From Streptomyces fulvorobeus (GTDB lineage: Bacteria > Actinomycetota > Actinomycetes > Streptomycetales > Streptomycetaceae): a stretch of DNA of 64,000 bases. Positions 26,064 to 36,069 of this stretch are shown here, piece after piece. The stretch's first letter is position 1. The number at the start of each line of letters is the position of its first letter. The notes beneath the pieces were generated by a model. That model had not been told where the DNA came from. It saw only the letters and a program-made list of their open reading frames with translations, and ran no database searches. The stretch covers positions 1,674,001 through 1,738,000 of the forward strand of contig NZ_BLWC01000001.1 in the NCBI RefSeq assembly GCF_013167895.1. The letters are read 5' to 3'. The translations under genes were made by a program, and so were the position numbers.

Positions 26064-28213
26064 CTACCGGCAGTCCGACGGCTGGTACCGGGTCACGCCC
26101 GGTCCGTCCTGTCCGACGGGTTCGGAGGGGGACGACTGCTCCGGCAGCTTGGGCGTGAGCCGCGGCGCCGGTTCCGGCGTGGGTGTCGGCTTCGGTTCCA
26201 GGGCCCGGGGCCCCGACAGGACGTACGTCAGGCCGAAGCCCAGGCCGACCACCACCGCTCCGCCGGCCGCGTCGAGCACCCAGTGGTTGCCGGTGGCGAC
26301 GATCGCGCAGACCGTGAACAGCGGATGCAGCAGGCCGAGCGCCTTCATCCACATCTTCGGCGCGAGCATCACGATGACCACCCCGCACCACAGCGACCAG
26401 CCGAAGTGCAGCGAGGGCATCGCCGCGTACTGGTTGGTCATCGACGTCAGCGTCCCGTAGTCCGGCTTCGCGAAGTCCTGCACGCCGTGGACGGTGTCGA
26501 TGAACCCGAGACCGGGCATCAGCCGCGGCGGGGCCAGCGGGTAGAGCCAGAAGCCGACGAGCGCGAGGACGGTGGCGAAGCCGATGGAGCTGCGGGCCCA
26601 CTGGTAGTCGGCGGGCCGCCGTACGTACAGCACGCCGAGGATCGCCAGCGGCACGATGAAGTGGAACGTCGAGTAGTAGTAGTCGAAGAACTCGCGCAGC
26701 CAGTTGATCTCCACGACCGCGTGGTTGGCCCAGTGCTCGATGTCGATGTGCAGCCACTGCTCGATGGAGTGGATCTGGCGGCCGTGCTCCTCGGCGGTGG
26801 GCCGTCCGGCCGTCGCCAGCAGCCGGACCTTCGCGTAGGCGGAGTAGACGACCCGGATGAGCAGGAGTTCCAGCAGCAGGTTGGGGCGGGTGAGCACCCG
26901 GCGCCAGAAGGGCAGCAGCGGCACCCGTCGCCAGCGTCCCGCGACCGGCCTGGCGTAGTCGGTGGGGACGGGGTCCTGCCAGTACGGCGATGAGCGCGGC
27001 AGGAACGGCGCGACGCACGCGGCGCCGAGGGCCGCGACCAGCAGGATGTTGTCCCGCAGGGGATCACGGCGCCGATGTTCGGCAGCAGCATCTTGCCCGG
27101 CAGCGTCAGCACCAGCAGGACGACGGCCGGCCAGACCAGCCGGTCGGACGCCCGCTTGCCGACACGGCCGACCACGGCGAGGAGCACCCAGAGCAGCTGG
27201 TGCTGCCAGGCGGTCGGCGAGACGGCGACGACGACACAGCCGGTGACCGCGACCGCGAGGAGCAGCTGGCCGTCCCGCGCGTACCGCACGGCACGCCGCA
27301 GTCCCAGGAAGCAGACGGCGGCGGCCACGGCCAGGAAGACCACGATCTCAAAGGGGCCTTCGAGTCCGAGCCGCAGGAGCGCGCCGTGCAGGGACTGGTT
27401 GGCCAGGCTGTCCGGCCGGTCGCCGAGCCCGGCGCCCGCGACGTGGTGCAGCCAGTACGCCCAGGAGTCGTGCGGCATCGCGGCCCAGGCCAGCGCGGTG
27501 CAGCCGGCGAAGGCGGCTGTGGCGGTCGCCGCGGCCCTGCGGCGGCCGGTGAGCCGGAGGAGGACGGCGAAGAGCAGGACGGCGGGCTGGAGAGCGGCGG
27601 CGAGGCCGATCAGCACGCCGGAGGTGCGTTCGCCCCGGGCCACGAACCAGCCGAGGAGGAGCAGCAGGACGGGCAGGATGCTTGTCTGGCCGAGGTGCAG
27701 CGCGTTGCGGACGGGCAGCGACACCATGAGCAGGGTGATGGCGACGGGGGCCGCGAGGAGCATCGTGCGGCGGCTCACCGGAACCGGCAGGGCACGTGCC
27801 GCGACGATGCCGAGTGCGGCGACGAGCAGCAGGGACCCGAAGGTCCACACGACGCCGAGCGCCTGTTCGGCCGAGGCCGTCAGCGGTTTGAGGACGAGCC
27901 CCGCGAAGGGTGATCCGGTGAAGCGCCCCGTGTCGTACAGCGAGCCCGTCACATGGAGGACGCCTTCGGAACCGGTCCAGGTCTCCAGGTCGGTGAGACG
28001 TTCCCCGGGCGGCTGCCGCAGCAGCGCCGCCATCTGCCGTACGGCGAGTGCCGCCACGATCAGCCAGAGCACCACGCGGGTCGCCCCTGCCGCCGTCTCC
28101 GAATCCGTCGTGTTCCCGGCCACGCCCCGCTCCGCATTCGCCACCCGCGCCGACCCTCCCACCGTTTCGTGCACGGTCCCCTCGACGCGGGGTGTGCGGA
28201 TGAAGCCTCTCAT
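26064..28213 (-). CDS. bifunctional glycosyltransferase 87 / phosphatase PAP2 membrane protein (frameshifted)
   Basis: Starting near ATG 28213 (start uncertain; in-frame ATG at 28234 and several GTG downstream), the first ~380 residues are a polytopic GT87 (DUF2029) mannosyltransferase-like domain with about ten helices. After LPNIGAVIP the frame breaks at a G run (plus 27059-27062). One more base continues through RDNILLVAALGAAC and PVPTDYARPV into a PAP2 domain, 716 residues in all. The PAP2 part has AMPSLHFGWSLW and GNHWVLDAAGG, the catalytic SxH and GxHxxxD motifs. It is probably involved in cell-envelope glycolipid synthesis. Without correction it would look like two separate genes. Confidence 0.8.
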
Positions 28214-28386
28214 TGCCTCATGAGCTGGACACAATCAACCTCCCGGCCATCTTCGGCCCCTGCGCGGGCCCGGTCGCCCGGCCGGTGAACAGGACGCCGG
28301 ATCGGCCCGGTGCGTTCCATCCGCCGCCTTTTCGGTGCCGCGGCGCCCCTCGTCCCCCTGAGCCGCCGGTCCGCCTCGTGCGCGGG

Positions 28387-30429
28387 TCAGGCCCGGTGGT
28401 CGCGTCGCGGTTCCGGCATGTGCGGACGGTCCTTGGTCGACCCGCTCACCTCCGCGGTCAGCTCCGCGACCAGATGGACCAGGTCGGTCGGCCGTTCCGG
28501 CCCCCACCAGTCGCCGAGCAGTTCCGCGAGCGAGTCCTCACGGGCCTGCGAGAGGCGGACCACGGCCTCGGCGCCCTTGTCGGTCAGGATCATCTGGAGT
28601 CCCTCACGGCGGGCCAGGCCGCGTTCCTCGACCTGGCGGGCCGCCTCGTTGATCACCCGCAGCGGTACGGGGGCGGTGTCGGCCAGCCTGGCGGGTTCGA
28701 CGGCGCCGTGCCGCTTGATGCGCAGCAGGAGCCAGCTGGCGGCGGGCAGCAGGTCGTACCCCGCCCGCGCGGTGATCCTGACGTAGATGTCGCGACGGCC
28801 CTCGCGGGTGGCGAGCACCGAGAGGGCGCGGGCGCACTCGTCGTACGAGGAGCGCTCGACCGGGTTGGAGGCGAGGGTCTGGCTGGTGTCGGGTGCCGTC
28901 ACCGAGCCGCGCAGCTTGTCCTCCCTGAGGAACCAGGCGAAGACGAAGGCGATCAGGACGACGGGGACCGCGTACAGGAAGACGTCGGTGATCGACGTGG
29001 AGTACGCGCTGAGGATCGACGGGCGCAGGTCCGCGGGGAGCGCGCCGATGGCACGCGGATCGGCGGCCAGCCGTTCGGCGTCGACGCCGGCAGGCAGTGA
29101 GCGGCCGGACAGGGCCGCGTCGAGTTTGCCGGTGAGCCGGTTGGTGAAGACGGTGCCGAAGATGGCCACACCGAACGAGGCGCCGATCGAGCGGAAGAAG
29201 GTGGCGCCCGAGGTGGCGACACCCAGGTCCTCGTAACCGACGGCGTTCTGCACGACCAGCACGAGGACCTGCATCACCAGTCCGAGACCCGCGCCGAACA
29301 CGAAGAAGAAGACGCTCATCTCCCAGGTGGAGCTGGTCTCGTCGAGCTGGTGGAGGAGCAGGAGACCGACCGCGGTCAGGGCGGTGCCCGCCACCGGGAA
29401 CACCTTCCAGCGGCCGGTGCGGCTGACCACCTGCCCCGAACCGGTCGAGGTGATGAGCATGCCGAACACCATCGGCAGCATGTGCACACCGGACATGGTC
29501 GGCGAGATGCCGTGCACCACCTGGAGGAACGTCGGCAGGTACGTCATCGCGCCGAACATGGCGAAGCCGACGATGAAGCTGATGACGGCGACGAGGGTGA
29601 AGGTACGGATGTGGAAGAGCTTCAGCGGCAGTACGGGTTCCGCGGCGCGCCGTTCGGCCGCGACGAACGCGGTCAGCAGGACCACGGCGAGGACGGCGAG
29701 GCCGATGATCTTCACCGAGCCCCAGGCCCAGGTCGTACCGCCGAGTGAGGCGACGAGCACGAGGCAGGTGGCGACGGAGGCGATGAGGAAGGTGCCGAGG
29801 TAGTCGATGGTGTGCTTGGTCCTGCGCACGGGGATGTGCAGGACGGCGGCGATGACCAGGAGGGCCACGACCCCGATCGGCAGGTTGATGTAGAAGACCC
29901 ATCGCCAGCTGAGGTGTTCGGTGAAGAAGCCGCCGAGCAGCGGTCCGAGGACGCTGGTCACTCCGAAGACCGCCCCGAAGAGGCCCTGGTACTTGCCGCG
30001 TTCGCGCGGCGGGACGATGTCCCCGACGATCGCCATGGACAGGACCATGAGTCCGCCGCCGCCGAGCCCCTGGAGGGCGCGGAAGCCGATCAGCTGCGGC
30101 ATGTTCTGGGCGATGCCGCAGAGGGCCGAGCCGATGAGGAAGATGACGATGGCCACCTGGAACAGCGTCTTGCGGCCGTACTGGTCTCCGAGCTTGCCCC
30201 AGAGCGGGGTGGCCGCGGTGGCCGCCAGCATGTAGGCGGTGACCACCCACGACAGGTGGTCCATGCCTCCGAGCTCGCTGACGATCGTCGGCAGGGCGGT
30301 GGCGACGATGGTCTGGTCGAGAGCGGCGAGCAGCATGCCGAGGAGCAGTGCCCCGATGGCGACGAGGACGGTACGTGTGGACCGCCCCTCGCCGGGGGCC
30401 AGGGGCGGTGGGCTCAGCTGCTGGGCCAT
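28387..30429 (-). CDS. DHA2-type MFS exporter with C-terminal winged-helix domain
   Basis: 680 residues from ATG 30429. The first ~530 residues are a 14-helix DHA2 drug transporter: [18 protein letters not shown] (motif D1), [12 protein letters not shown] (motif A) and [20 protein letters not shown] (motif C). A large extracytoplasmic loop precedes the last helix. The final ~130 residues are soluble: the [18 protein letters not shown] and [17 protein letters not shown] segments look like a MarR-type winged helix. Such C-terminal extensions occur in some actinobacterial exporters. Whether it binds DNA or only senses ligand is unknown. An 8-bp inverted repeat lies in the divergent promoter. Confidence 0.85.
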   Translation of the reverse strand: MAQQLSPPPLAPGEGRSTRTVLVAIGALLLGMLLAALDQTIVATALPTIVSELGGMDHLSWVVTAYMLAATAATPLWGKLGDQYGRKTLFQVAIVIFLIGSALCGIAQNMPQLIGFRALQGLGGGGLMVLSMAIVGDIVPPRERGKYQGLFGAVFGVTSVLGPLLGGFFTEHLSWRWVFYINLPIGVVALLVIAAVLHIPVRRTKHTIDYLGTFLIASVATCLVLVASLGGTTWAWGSVKIIGLAVLAVVLLTAFVAAERRAAEPVLPLKLFHIRTFTLVAVISFIVGFAMFGAMTYLPTFLQVVHGISPTMSGVHMLPMVFGMLITSTGSGQVVSRTGRWKVFPVAGTALTAVGLLLLHQLDETSSTWEMSVFFFVFGAGLGLVMQVLVLVVQNAVGYEDLGVATSGATFFRSIGASFGVAIFGTVFTNRLTGKLDAALSGRSLPAGVDAERLAADPRAIGALPADLRPSILSAYSTSITDVFLYAVPVVLIAFVFAWFLREDKLRGSVTAPDTSQTLASNPVERSSYDECARALSVLATREGRRDIYVRITARAGYDLLPAASWLLLRIKRHGAVEPARLADTAPVPLRVINEAARQVEERGLARREGLQMILTDKGAEAVVRLSQAREDSLAELLGDWWGPERPTDLVHLVAELTAEVSGSTKDRPHMPEPRRDHRA

Positions 30430-30523
30430 GAACGTCTCCTTGGGGTCCGCTTCTTCCCCATCCTGGCCTTTGCGCCCCGTTATGGCCTGCCGAGCGGCCT
30501 GACGGCGTTGGGCTTCCCCGTCG

Positions 30524-30545
30524 CTGCCTGCATAATCGCAGGCAG
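30524..30545. promoter_or_regulatory. 8-bp perfect inverted repeat in divergent promoter
   Basis: CTGCCTGC-ATAATC-GCAGGCAG is a perfect inverted repeat located 22 bp before the plus-strand ATG at 30568 and 95 bp before the minus-strand MFS gene. The central ATAATC could be a -10 element covered by a repressor. No dedicated regulator is adjacent, but the MFS C-terminal winged helix or a distant regulator could bind. Confidence 0.45.
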
Positions 30546-30567
30546 TTCGAAGGGGAGGGGACCCACC

Positions 30568-30852
30568 ATGACCGGAGATGTGTGCCCGGCGTGCGGTACG
30601 GAGCGCGGCCCGGAGCAGCCGGGGGGCGGTGCGGGACCGGACAGTCCGAGACCCGGCTGCGCCTGCGGAGACCGCACGGCGCAGCCGACCGCCGACCAGC
30701 AGCGTGCCGCCCGCTCGGCGGAGACGGCGGCGGAGGTCGCCGCGGCGGAGGACTTCGACCCGCTCCGCATCCGTCCGTACGTGACGCTGGGCGAGGCCGG
30801 CCCCGGCGCGGACCCGGAGCCGGCCGGAACACCCCCGGGGCCGCCGATGTGA
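30568..30852 (+). CDS. small Cys-rich zinc-ribbon-like protein
   Basis: 94 residues from ATG 30568, preceded by GGGGAGGGGA. The N-terminus has VCPACGTE and PGCACGD, a CxxC...CxC pattern suggesting a small zinc-binding ribbon. The rest is Ala/Glu/Pro-rich and ends [10 protein letters not shown] plus a disordered tail. The stop overlaps the GTG of the peptidoglycan-binding protein gene, so the two are coupled and may act together at the envelope. Confidence 0.7.
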   Translation: MTGDVCPACGTERGPEQPGGGAGPDSPRPGCACGDRTAQPTADQQRAARSAETAAEVAAAEDFDPLRIRPYVTLGEAGPGADPEPAGTPPGPPM

Positions 30853-31601
30853 CCATGCCGCTCCCCCTGGGCGTTCCAGCGGCCCGCCCGCTGCCGGAGC
30901 CCGGGACACCCGATGCGGCCAGACGGCGGACCGTCGCCGGGTACGGGGTGGACGACGACCCCGTACAGCCGCGCCGTCGCCGGCCGTTCGCGGCCATCGC
31001 GGTGGGGGCGGCCGTGGCCGCGGTCGTCGCTACGGCCGCCTTCGCCGGAGGGCTGTTCACCGCGGCGGACACGGACATGGAGGCGCTGCCCTCCGCCCCG
31101 GTGAGCGCGCAGGAGTCCAGCAGCGAGCCGGCGAACGCCGTGTCGGAGTCCCCGCCGGCCTCCGCCTCCGCGTCGCCCTCCGCCTCCGCCACGCCCTCCA
31201 CGTCCGCCTCGCCGTCCGCGTCACCGTCCGTCTCGGCGTCACCTTCGAAGAGCGCGAAGGCTTCCCGTTCCGCGTCGGCCACCACGTCCGTCACCACGGC
31301 CCCCGCCCCCTCTTCGGCGAGCGCGCCGGCGCCCGAAGCGTCCACGGCGCCGCCGCCCGCCCCGGACGGCGCGACGCTGCGACCGGGTGACAGCGGGAGC
31401 GGGGTCGTCGAGCTCCAGCGGCGCCTGCGGGAGGTCTGGCTCTACCACGGGCCCCACGACGGCGTGTACTCCGACCAGGTCAGGGACTCCGTGGCGGTCT
31501 TCCAGTCGTACCGGGCCGTCCAGGACGACCCCCGGGGCGTCTACGGGCCGAACACCCGGCGGGCGCTGGAGGCGGAGACGTCAGGCCGGGGCCGGAACTG
31601 A
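30849..31601 (+). CDS. membrane-anchored peptidoglycan-binding protein
   Basis: 250 residues from GTG 30849, overlapping the previous stop; ATG 30855 is an alternative. A cytoplasmic N-terminus with RRRRP is followed by one membrane helix ([20 protein letters not shown]). Next is a long Ser/Ala/Pro linker of repeated ASPSAS-like units that would span the wall. The C-terminal ~75 residues are a PG_binding_1 domain: [17 protein letters not shown] and [12 protein letters not shown]. Confidence 0.85.
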   Translation: MTMPLPLGVPAARPLPEPGTPDAARRRTVAGYGVDDDPVQPRRRRPFAAIAVGAAVAAVVATAAFAGGLFTAADTDMEALPSAPVSAQESSSEPANAVSESPPASASASPSASATPSTSASPSASPSVSASPSKSAKASRSASATTSVTTAPAPSSASAPAPEASTAPPPAPDGATLRPGDSGSGVVELQRRLREVWLYHGPHDGVYSDQVRDSVAVFQSYRAVQDDPRGVYGPNTRRALEAETSGRGRN

Positions 31602-31785
31602 GACGGGTGCCGGATTCGCGTTCTGCGGCCGCTTTTTGTATCGTGGAGGAACAAAGTAGCCTCCGCCTGTTCACCCTGACCGGCGGGCGGGGGCTGCTTG
31701 TTCGCGTTCCGCCCTGCCCGCACAGTTCCCCACCCGCGTCCCGCACCGCGTGGTTCGCACCTCCCCCGCGCTCTGGAGCCTGCCG

Positions 31786-32445
31786 ATGTCGGCCACCGTC
31801 CTCACAGCCCGCGCCCTCCTCCTGGACATGGATGGCACCCTCGTGAACTCCGACGCGGTGGTCGAGCGCTGCTGGACCCGCTGGGCGCTGCGGCAGGGGC
31901 TGGACCCGGCGGCCGTCCTCAAGGTGGTCCACGGGCGCCAGGGGTACGCCACGATGGCGGTCCTGCTCCCGGAGCGCCCCATGGAGCAGAACCACGCGGA
32001 GAACCGCGAGCTGCTCGCCGAGGAGACCGCGGACGTCGACGGCGTCGTGCCGGTCGGCGGCGCCCCCGCCTTCATGGCCTCGATCGCCGGCCTCCCGCAC
32101 GCCCTGGTGACCTCGGCCGACGAGGCGCTCGCCCAGGCCCGGATGACGGCCGCGGCGCTGCCGATGCCGGCTGTCCGCGTCACCGCCGAGCAGGTCGGCG
32201 CCAGCAAGCCGGACCCGGAGGGCTTCCTCAAGGGAGCGGCCGAGCTGGGCTTCGACGCGGCGGACTGCGTCGTCTTCGAGGACTCGGAGGCCGGTATCAC
32301 GGCGGGCCGCGCGGCGGGCATGCGCGTCGTGGGCGTCGGCCCGCGCGCCGCGGCGCTCTCTCCCGACGCCCATGTCGAGGACCTGACGCAGCTCCGGGTG
32401 GAGACGGCCGCCGACGGCTCGGTCCTCCTGCACATCGGAGCCTGA
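31786..32445 (+). CDS. HAD-superfamily sugar-phosphatase-like hydrolase
   Basis: 219 residues from ATG 31786. Motif I is LLLDMDGTLVNS (nucleophile and acid/base Asp). Motif II is the Thr/Ser in PHALVTSAD, motif III the Lys in GASKPDPEGFL, and motif IV FEDSEAGITAGRAAGM. The small cap between motifs I and II places it in subfamily IA, close to 2-deoxyglucose-6-phosphate and glycerol-phosphate phosphatases. It is cytosolic. No operon partner. Confidence 0.88.
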   Translation: MSATVLTARALLLDMDGTLVNSDAVVERCWTRWALRQGLDPAAVLKVVHGRQGYATMAVLLPERPMEQNHAENRELLAEETADVDGVVPVGGAPAFMASIAGLPHALVTSADEALAQARMTAAALPMPAVRVTAEQVGASKPDPEGFLKGAAELGFDAADCVVFEDSEAGITAGRAAGMRVVGVGPRAAALSPDAHVEDLTQLRVETAADGSVLLHIGA

Positions 32446-32504
32446 CCGCCCCGGCCGTCCCGCGCCGAGCCGTACCTAACGGCACCGGACGGCACCGGAC
32501 GGCC

Positions 32505-33269
32505 TCAGACGGCAGGCGGGACGGCGTCCGGCGGCGGATCACGGTGGATCAGTCCGCGCGCGACCAGTTCCAGCACCAGCGCGACGGCCACCGCCTGCAC
32601 CGCCATCAGAGCCACCAGGACGAACAGCTGCACGGCGCCCGCCTCCACCGGTGAGGCGCCGCCCAGCAGCATGCCCACGAACGCCCCGGGCAGCGTGACC
32701 AGCCCCACCGTCCTGGTCTGATCCAGCCCCGGAAGCAGCGCGTCGGCGGCCACCGGGCGGGCGAGCTCAAGCCGTGCATCCCGGTCCAGCAGCCCCAGCG
32801 CCAGCCCCGCCTCGACCTCGCCGTGCCGCACCGCGAGCTCGTCCAGCGCACGCCGCCCGCCGAGCACGGTCGCGGTGAGGGCACCGCCGACGAGAATGCC
32901 CGTGACCGGGATCAGGGCGATGCCCCGGAGCGGGACGAGGCCGGTCAGCAGCAGCGCGGCGACGACGGGGGCGACGGCGGCACCGATCGGCAGGGCGGCC
33001 CACCGCCAGGTGCGGTTGCCGGTGATCCGGCGCCCCGCGGTCCACACGGCGACGGCGAACATCAGCGCCACGAAGCCGAGCAGGGGCGCGAGCGCGTGGA
33101 CCACCCAGCCGATGAGCGCGGAGACGGCGGCCAGCTGGACCGCCGCCCGTACCCCGGCCACGACGATCTCCCGGGAGCGGCCGAGCGAGGCCCACGCGGC
33201 CACAGCGGCCGCGAGCGCCAGGAGCACGGCGAGGACGACCCCGAGCGTCACGTTCACCGGAAGCAGCAC
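32505..33269 (-). CDS. FetB/UPF0014-family ABC permease
   Basis: 254 residues with about seven hydrophobic helices. The segment IPVTGILVGGALTATVLGGRRALDEL (seen here in two halves) and TVGLVTLPGAFVGMLLGGASP are the conserved FetB-family blocks. In E. coli FetB works with the ATPase FetA in metal export. No ATPase gene is adjacent here, so the partner must be encoded elsewhere. Start at 33269 has a leading MLLPVNVTLG that runs directly into helix 1. Confidence 0.82.
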   Translation of the reverse strand: MLLPVNVTLGVVLAVLLALAAAVAAWASLGRSREIVVAGVRAAVQLAAVSALIGWVVHALAPLLGFVALMFAVAVWTAGRRITGNRTWRWAALPIGAAVAPVVAALLLTGLVPLRGIALIPVTGILVGGALTATVLGGRRALDELAVRHGEVEAGLALGLLDRDARLELARPVAADALLPGLDQTRTVGLVTLPGAFVGMLLGGASPVEAGAVQLFVLVALMAVQAVAVALVLELVARGLIHRDPPPDAVPPAV

Positions 33270-33493
33270 GCGGCCACCTTAGAACCGCACCCGCCCCCCC
33301 GCCGTGCCCTCAACACCCCTTTCGCGCCCGGTCGCAGATCGTGCATCAGGCGCTCCCGTACGACCTCTTGATGTGACGTGCGCATGTCGTCACCCTGTTA
33401 CCTGGCGCCCACCCCACGGCAACCCGGCGCCGCCACGCTGGCCGGGCCCCGCAGTCGCCCCGCCAGAAGCCCCCCCACGTCAAGGGAGTTCGC

Positions 33494-34138
33494 ATGCCAG
33501 GTATCTACGCGCGTCGCTTCGCGGTCGTCGCCGCATCCGCCGCCTTCGCCGCCACCGCCGGTCTTCTCGGCGCCCCGGCCGCCCAGGCCGCCATGCCCAC
33601 CCCGGTCACCGCGTCCACCGCACGCACCTACCTCACCCAGCTCACCGTGCGGACCGAGGGGTCGTCGAGCGGCTACAGCCGCGAGGCGTTCCCGCACTGG
33701 ACCACCCAGTCGGGCGCCTGCAACACGCGCGAAGTGGTCCTCAAGCGGGACGGCAGCAACGTCCAGCAGGACTCCGGCTGCGCGGCCGTCAGCGGCAGCT
33801 GGTACTCGCAGTACGACGGAGCCACCTGGACGGCGGCCTCCGACATCGACATCGACCACATGGTCCCGCTCGCCGAGGCATGGCGCTCCGGCGCGAGCAG
33901 CTGGTCCACGTCCCAGCGCCAGTCGTTCGCCAACGACCTGACACGCCCGCAGCTGATCGCGGTCACGGACGACGTCAACCAGTCCAAGAGCGACCAGGAC
34001 CCCGGGGAGTGGCTGCCCCCGCGCACCGCCTACCGCTGCACGTACGCACGCGCCTGGGTGCACGTGAAGCACCACTACGGCCTGAGCGTCGACACCACGG
34101 AGAAGAGCGCGCTCCAGTCCGTCCTCAACGCCTGCTGA
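33494..34138 (+). CDS. secreted HNH nuclease (DUF1524/GmrSD C-terminal type)
   Basis: 214 residues with AAGGGAG upstream. A Sec signal peptide ends at AAQAAM. The catalytic segment IDIDHMVPLAEAW holds the HNH first His, and ANDLTRPQLIAVTDDVNQSK and a late Trp/Arg/Cys region complete the DUF1524 fold. Two Cys pairs suggest disulfides. These small secreted proteins are annotated in Streptomyces as extracellular nucleases, likely used to scavenge DNA. A long palindrome follows the stop. Confidence 0.85.
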   Translation: MPGIYARRFAVVAASAAFAATAGLLGAPAAQAAMPTPVTASTARTYLTQLTVRTEGSSSGYSREAFPHWTTQSGACNTREVVLKRDGSNVQQDSGCAAVSGSWYSQYDGATWTAASDIDIDHMVPLAEAWRSGASSWSTSQRQSFANDLTRPQLIAVTDDVNQSKSDQDPGEWLPPRTAYRCTYARAWVHVKHHYGLSVDTTEKSALQSVLNAC

Positions 34139-34203
34139 GCACTCCCCCGCCCACCGGCCGTTCCGCCCGGCACGAAAATCCGCCGGGCGGGACCCGCCCG
34201 TTC

Positions 34204-34235
34204 GCCTCCTTCGTTCCGTACGGTACGAAGGAGGC
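34204..34235. terminator. 32-bp near-perfect palindrome, probable terminator
   Basis: The sequence from GCCTCCTTCGT to ACGAAGGAGGC is self-complementary over 32 nt with only two facing T-T mismatches and a core CCGTACGG. It lies 65 bp after the nuclease stop and 30 bp before the PhoD-like start. It could terminate the nuclease transcript or act as an operator for the next gene. Confidence 0.5.
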
Positions 34236-34264
34236 CATCTGTCACGGCGAGACGAGGGGGCGGC

Positions 34265-35950
34265 ATGGCCGGCTTGCGACTGGGACCACTGCTGCGGTAC
34301 ATCGACTGGGAGTCGGCTTCGTCGGCGACCGTCTGGATCGAGGCCGACCGTCCGTGCACGGTGGACGTCCGGTGCGCGGACGGGGCCTCCGGCTCGTCAC
34401 CGACCTTCTCGGTCGCCGGGCACCACTACGCGCTGGTGGTCGTGACGGGCCTGACGCCGGGCACCACGACGGCGTACGAGGTCCTGCTCGGCGGCAGGCA
34501 CGTGTGGCCGCCGGAGGACTCGCGCTTCCCCGACAGCACGATCACCACACCGCCGCTCGCCTCCCGGGACGCTCCGGTGCCGGTCCGGATCGCCTTCGGC
34601 TCCTGCCGCTGGGCGGCCCCGCCCGCCAGCGACGACGACCCCGCGGGCCCGGACGCCCTGGACACGCTCGCCGCCCGCCTGGCCGCCGACCCCGGCGCCC
34701 CGCGGCCCGACGCGCTGCTCCTGCTCGGCGACCAGGTGTACGCGGACGAGACCTCGCCGGCGACCCGGCGCAGGCTCGCCGCCCGCCGGGACATCAGTGA
34801 GCCGCCGGGGGCCGAGGTCGCGGACTACGAGGAGTACACCTACCTCTACGACGAGTCCTGGCGGGACCCGGAGGTGCGCTGGCTGCTCTCCACGGTCCCC
34901 AGCTCCATGATCTTCGACGATCACGACGTGATCGACGACTGGAACACCAGCGGCGCCTGGCTGGCCGAGATCCGCTCCACCCCCTGGTGGCACGAGCGGA
35001 TCGTCAGCGGGCTGATGTCCTACTGGGTCTACCAGCACCTGGGCAACCTCTCCCCCGCCGCCCTGGCAGCCGACCCGCTCTACGCGGCGGTCCGCGCCCA
35101 GCCGGACGGCACCGAGCTCCTGCGCCGGTTCGCGGCCGATACCGCCGTCGAGCCGAGCCGCGCCCGCTGGAGCTACCGGCGCGATTTCGGCCGAGTCCGG
35201 GTGCTGATGGTGGACTCCCGGGCCGCCCGGGTCCTCGACGAACAGGAGCGCTCGATGCTGAGCGACGAGGAGGCCGCCTGGATGCGCCGGCAGGCCCTCG
35301 CCGACCCGGAGACGTACGACCACCTCCTGATCGGTACGTCGCTGCCGTGGCTCCTGCCGCCCCTCGTCCACGAGGCGGAGAACTGGAACGCCGCGCTGTG
35401 CCAGGGCGAGCGCGGCGGCCCCGACGGGCGCTGGGCGCGCTTCGGCGAGAAGCTCCGGCGCGGCGCCGACCTGGAACACTGGGCGGCTTTTCCCGATTCG
35501 TTCCGGCGGTTGACGGAGCTGTTGAGGGAGGTGGGGAGCGGAACGGACGCACCGGCGACGGTATGTGTGCTGTCGGGCGATGTGCATCACGCGTACATCG
35601 CGGAGCCCGAGTGGCCGGCGTCCACCCCCGGCGGGGTTCCCACGGCCCACATCGTGCAGCTGACCTGCTCACCTCTGCACAACTCGATCCCGCGCACCCT
35701 GCGGATCGGCTTCCGTTTCGGCTGGAGCCGGGCGGGCCGGTGGCTCGGCGGGCTGCTGGCGCGCCACGGGCGGTCGGGGCCGCCGCCGGTGCGCTGGGAG
35801 AAGAGCGGTGGACCGTGGTTCGGCAATCAGCTGATGACGCTGACGCTGCATGGCCGGAAAGCTGCGCTGACCTTGGTGCAGGCCACGGGGAAGTCGCGGG
35901 AGGCGCAGTTCGAGACCGTGCTCGACCGGGATCTGACCGTCGGTGAATGA
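34265..35950 (+). CDS. PhoD-like metallophosphatase (alkaline phosphatase D family)
   Basis: 561 residues with no signal peptide, so unlike secreted PhoD this one is probably cytosolic. A fibronectin-like N-terminal ~95 residues (TVWIEADRPCTVDVRCADG) precedes the metallophosphatase domain. Metal-ligand segments are RIAFGSCRWA, LLLGDQVYADE, MIFDDHDVIDDWN and VLSGDVHHAY. A C-terminal Trp/Arg-rich portion is typical of the DUF7800/PhoD-like subgroup. Substrate unknown; phosphodiesters are likely. Confidence 0.85.
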   Translation: MAGLRLGPLLRYIDWESASSATVWIEADRPCTVDVRCADGASGSSPTFSVAGHHYALVVVTGLTPGTTTAYEVLLGGRHVWPPEDSRFPDSTITTPPLASRDAPVPVRIAFGSCRWAAPPASDDDPAGPDALDTLAARLAADPGAPRPDALLLLGDQVYADETSPATRRRLAARRDISEPPGAEVADYEEYTYLYDESWRDPEVRWLLSTVPSSMIFDDHDVIDDWNTSGAWLAEIRSTPWWHERIVSGLMSYWVYQHLGNLSPAALAADPLYAAVRAQPDGTELLRRFAADTAVEPSRARWSYRRDFGRVRVLMVDSRAARVLDEQERSMLSDEEAAWMRRQALADPETYDHLLIGTSLPWLLPPLVHEAENWNAALCQGERGGPDGRWARFGEKLRRGADLEHWAAFPDSFRRLTELLREVGSGTDAPATVCVLSGDVHHAYIAEPEWPASTPGGVPTAHIVQLTCSPLHNSIPRTLRIGFRFGWSRAGRWLGGLLARHGRSGPPPVRWEKSGGPWFGNQLMTLTLHGRKAALTLVQATGKSREAQFETVLDRDLTVGE

Positions 35951-35976
35951 GTGAATTCCAGCCAGACCACAGAATG

Positions 35977-36010
35977 TTGAACTTGCAAGCAACTCCGGGG
36001 TTTGTTAGGT
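35977..36010 (+). promoter_or_regulatory. candidate promoter/operator of doxX-like gene
   Basis: The gap before the DoxX gene is unusually A+T-rich. It holds TTGAAC (35977-35982) and TTTGTTAGGT (36001-36010) about 18 bp apart, a plausible -35/-10 pair. A perfect 8-bp palindrome CTTGCAAG overlaps the spacer, where a MarR- or TetR-type regulator could bind. Confidence 0.4.
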
Positions 36011-36069
36011 CTTAGGCGCTCGATCGGCAATCGGCGCACGTCCCCCACAGACCGAAGGAGCCCTTCCCC

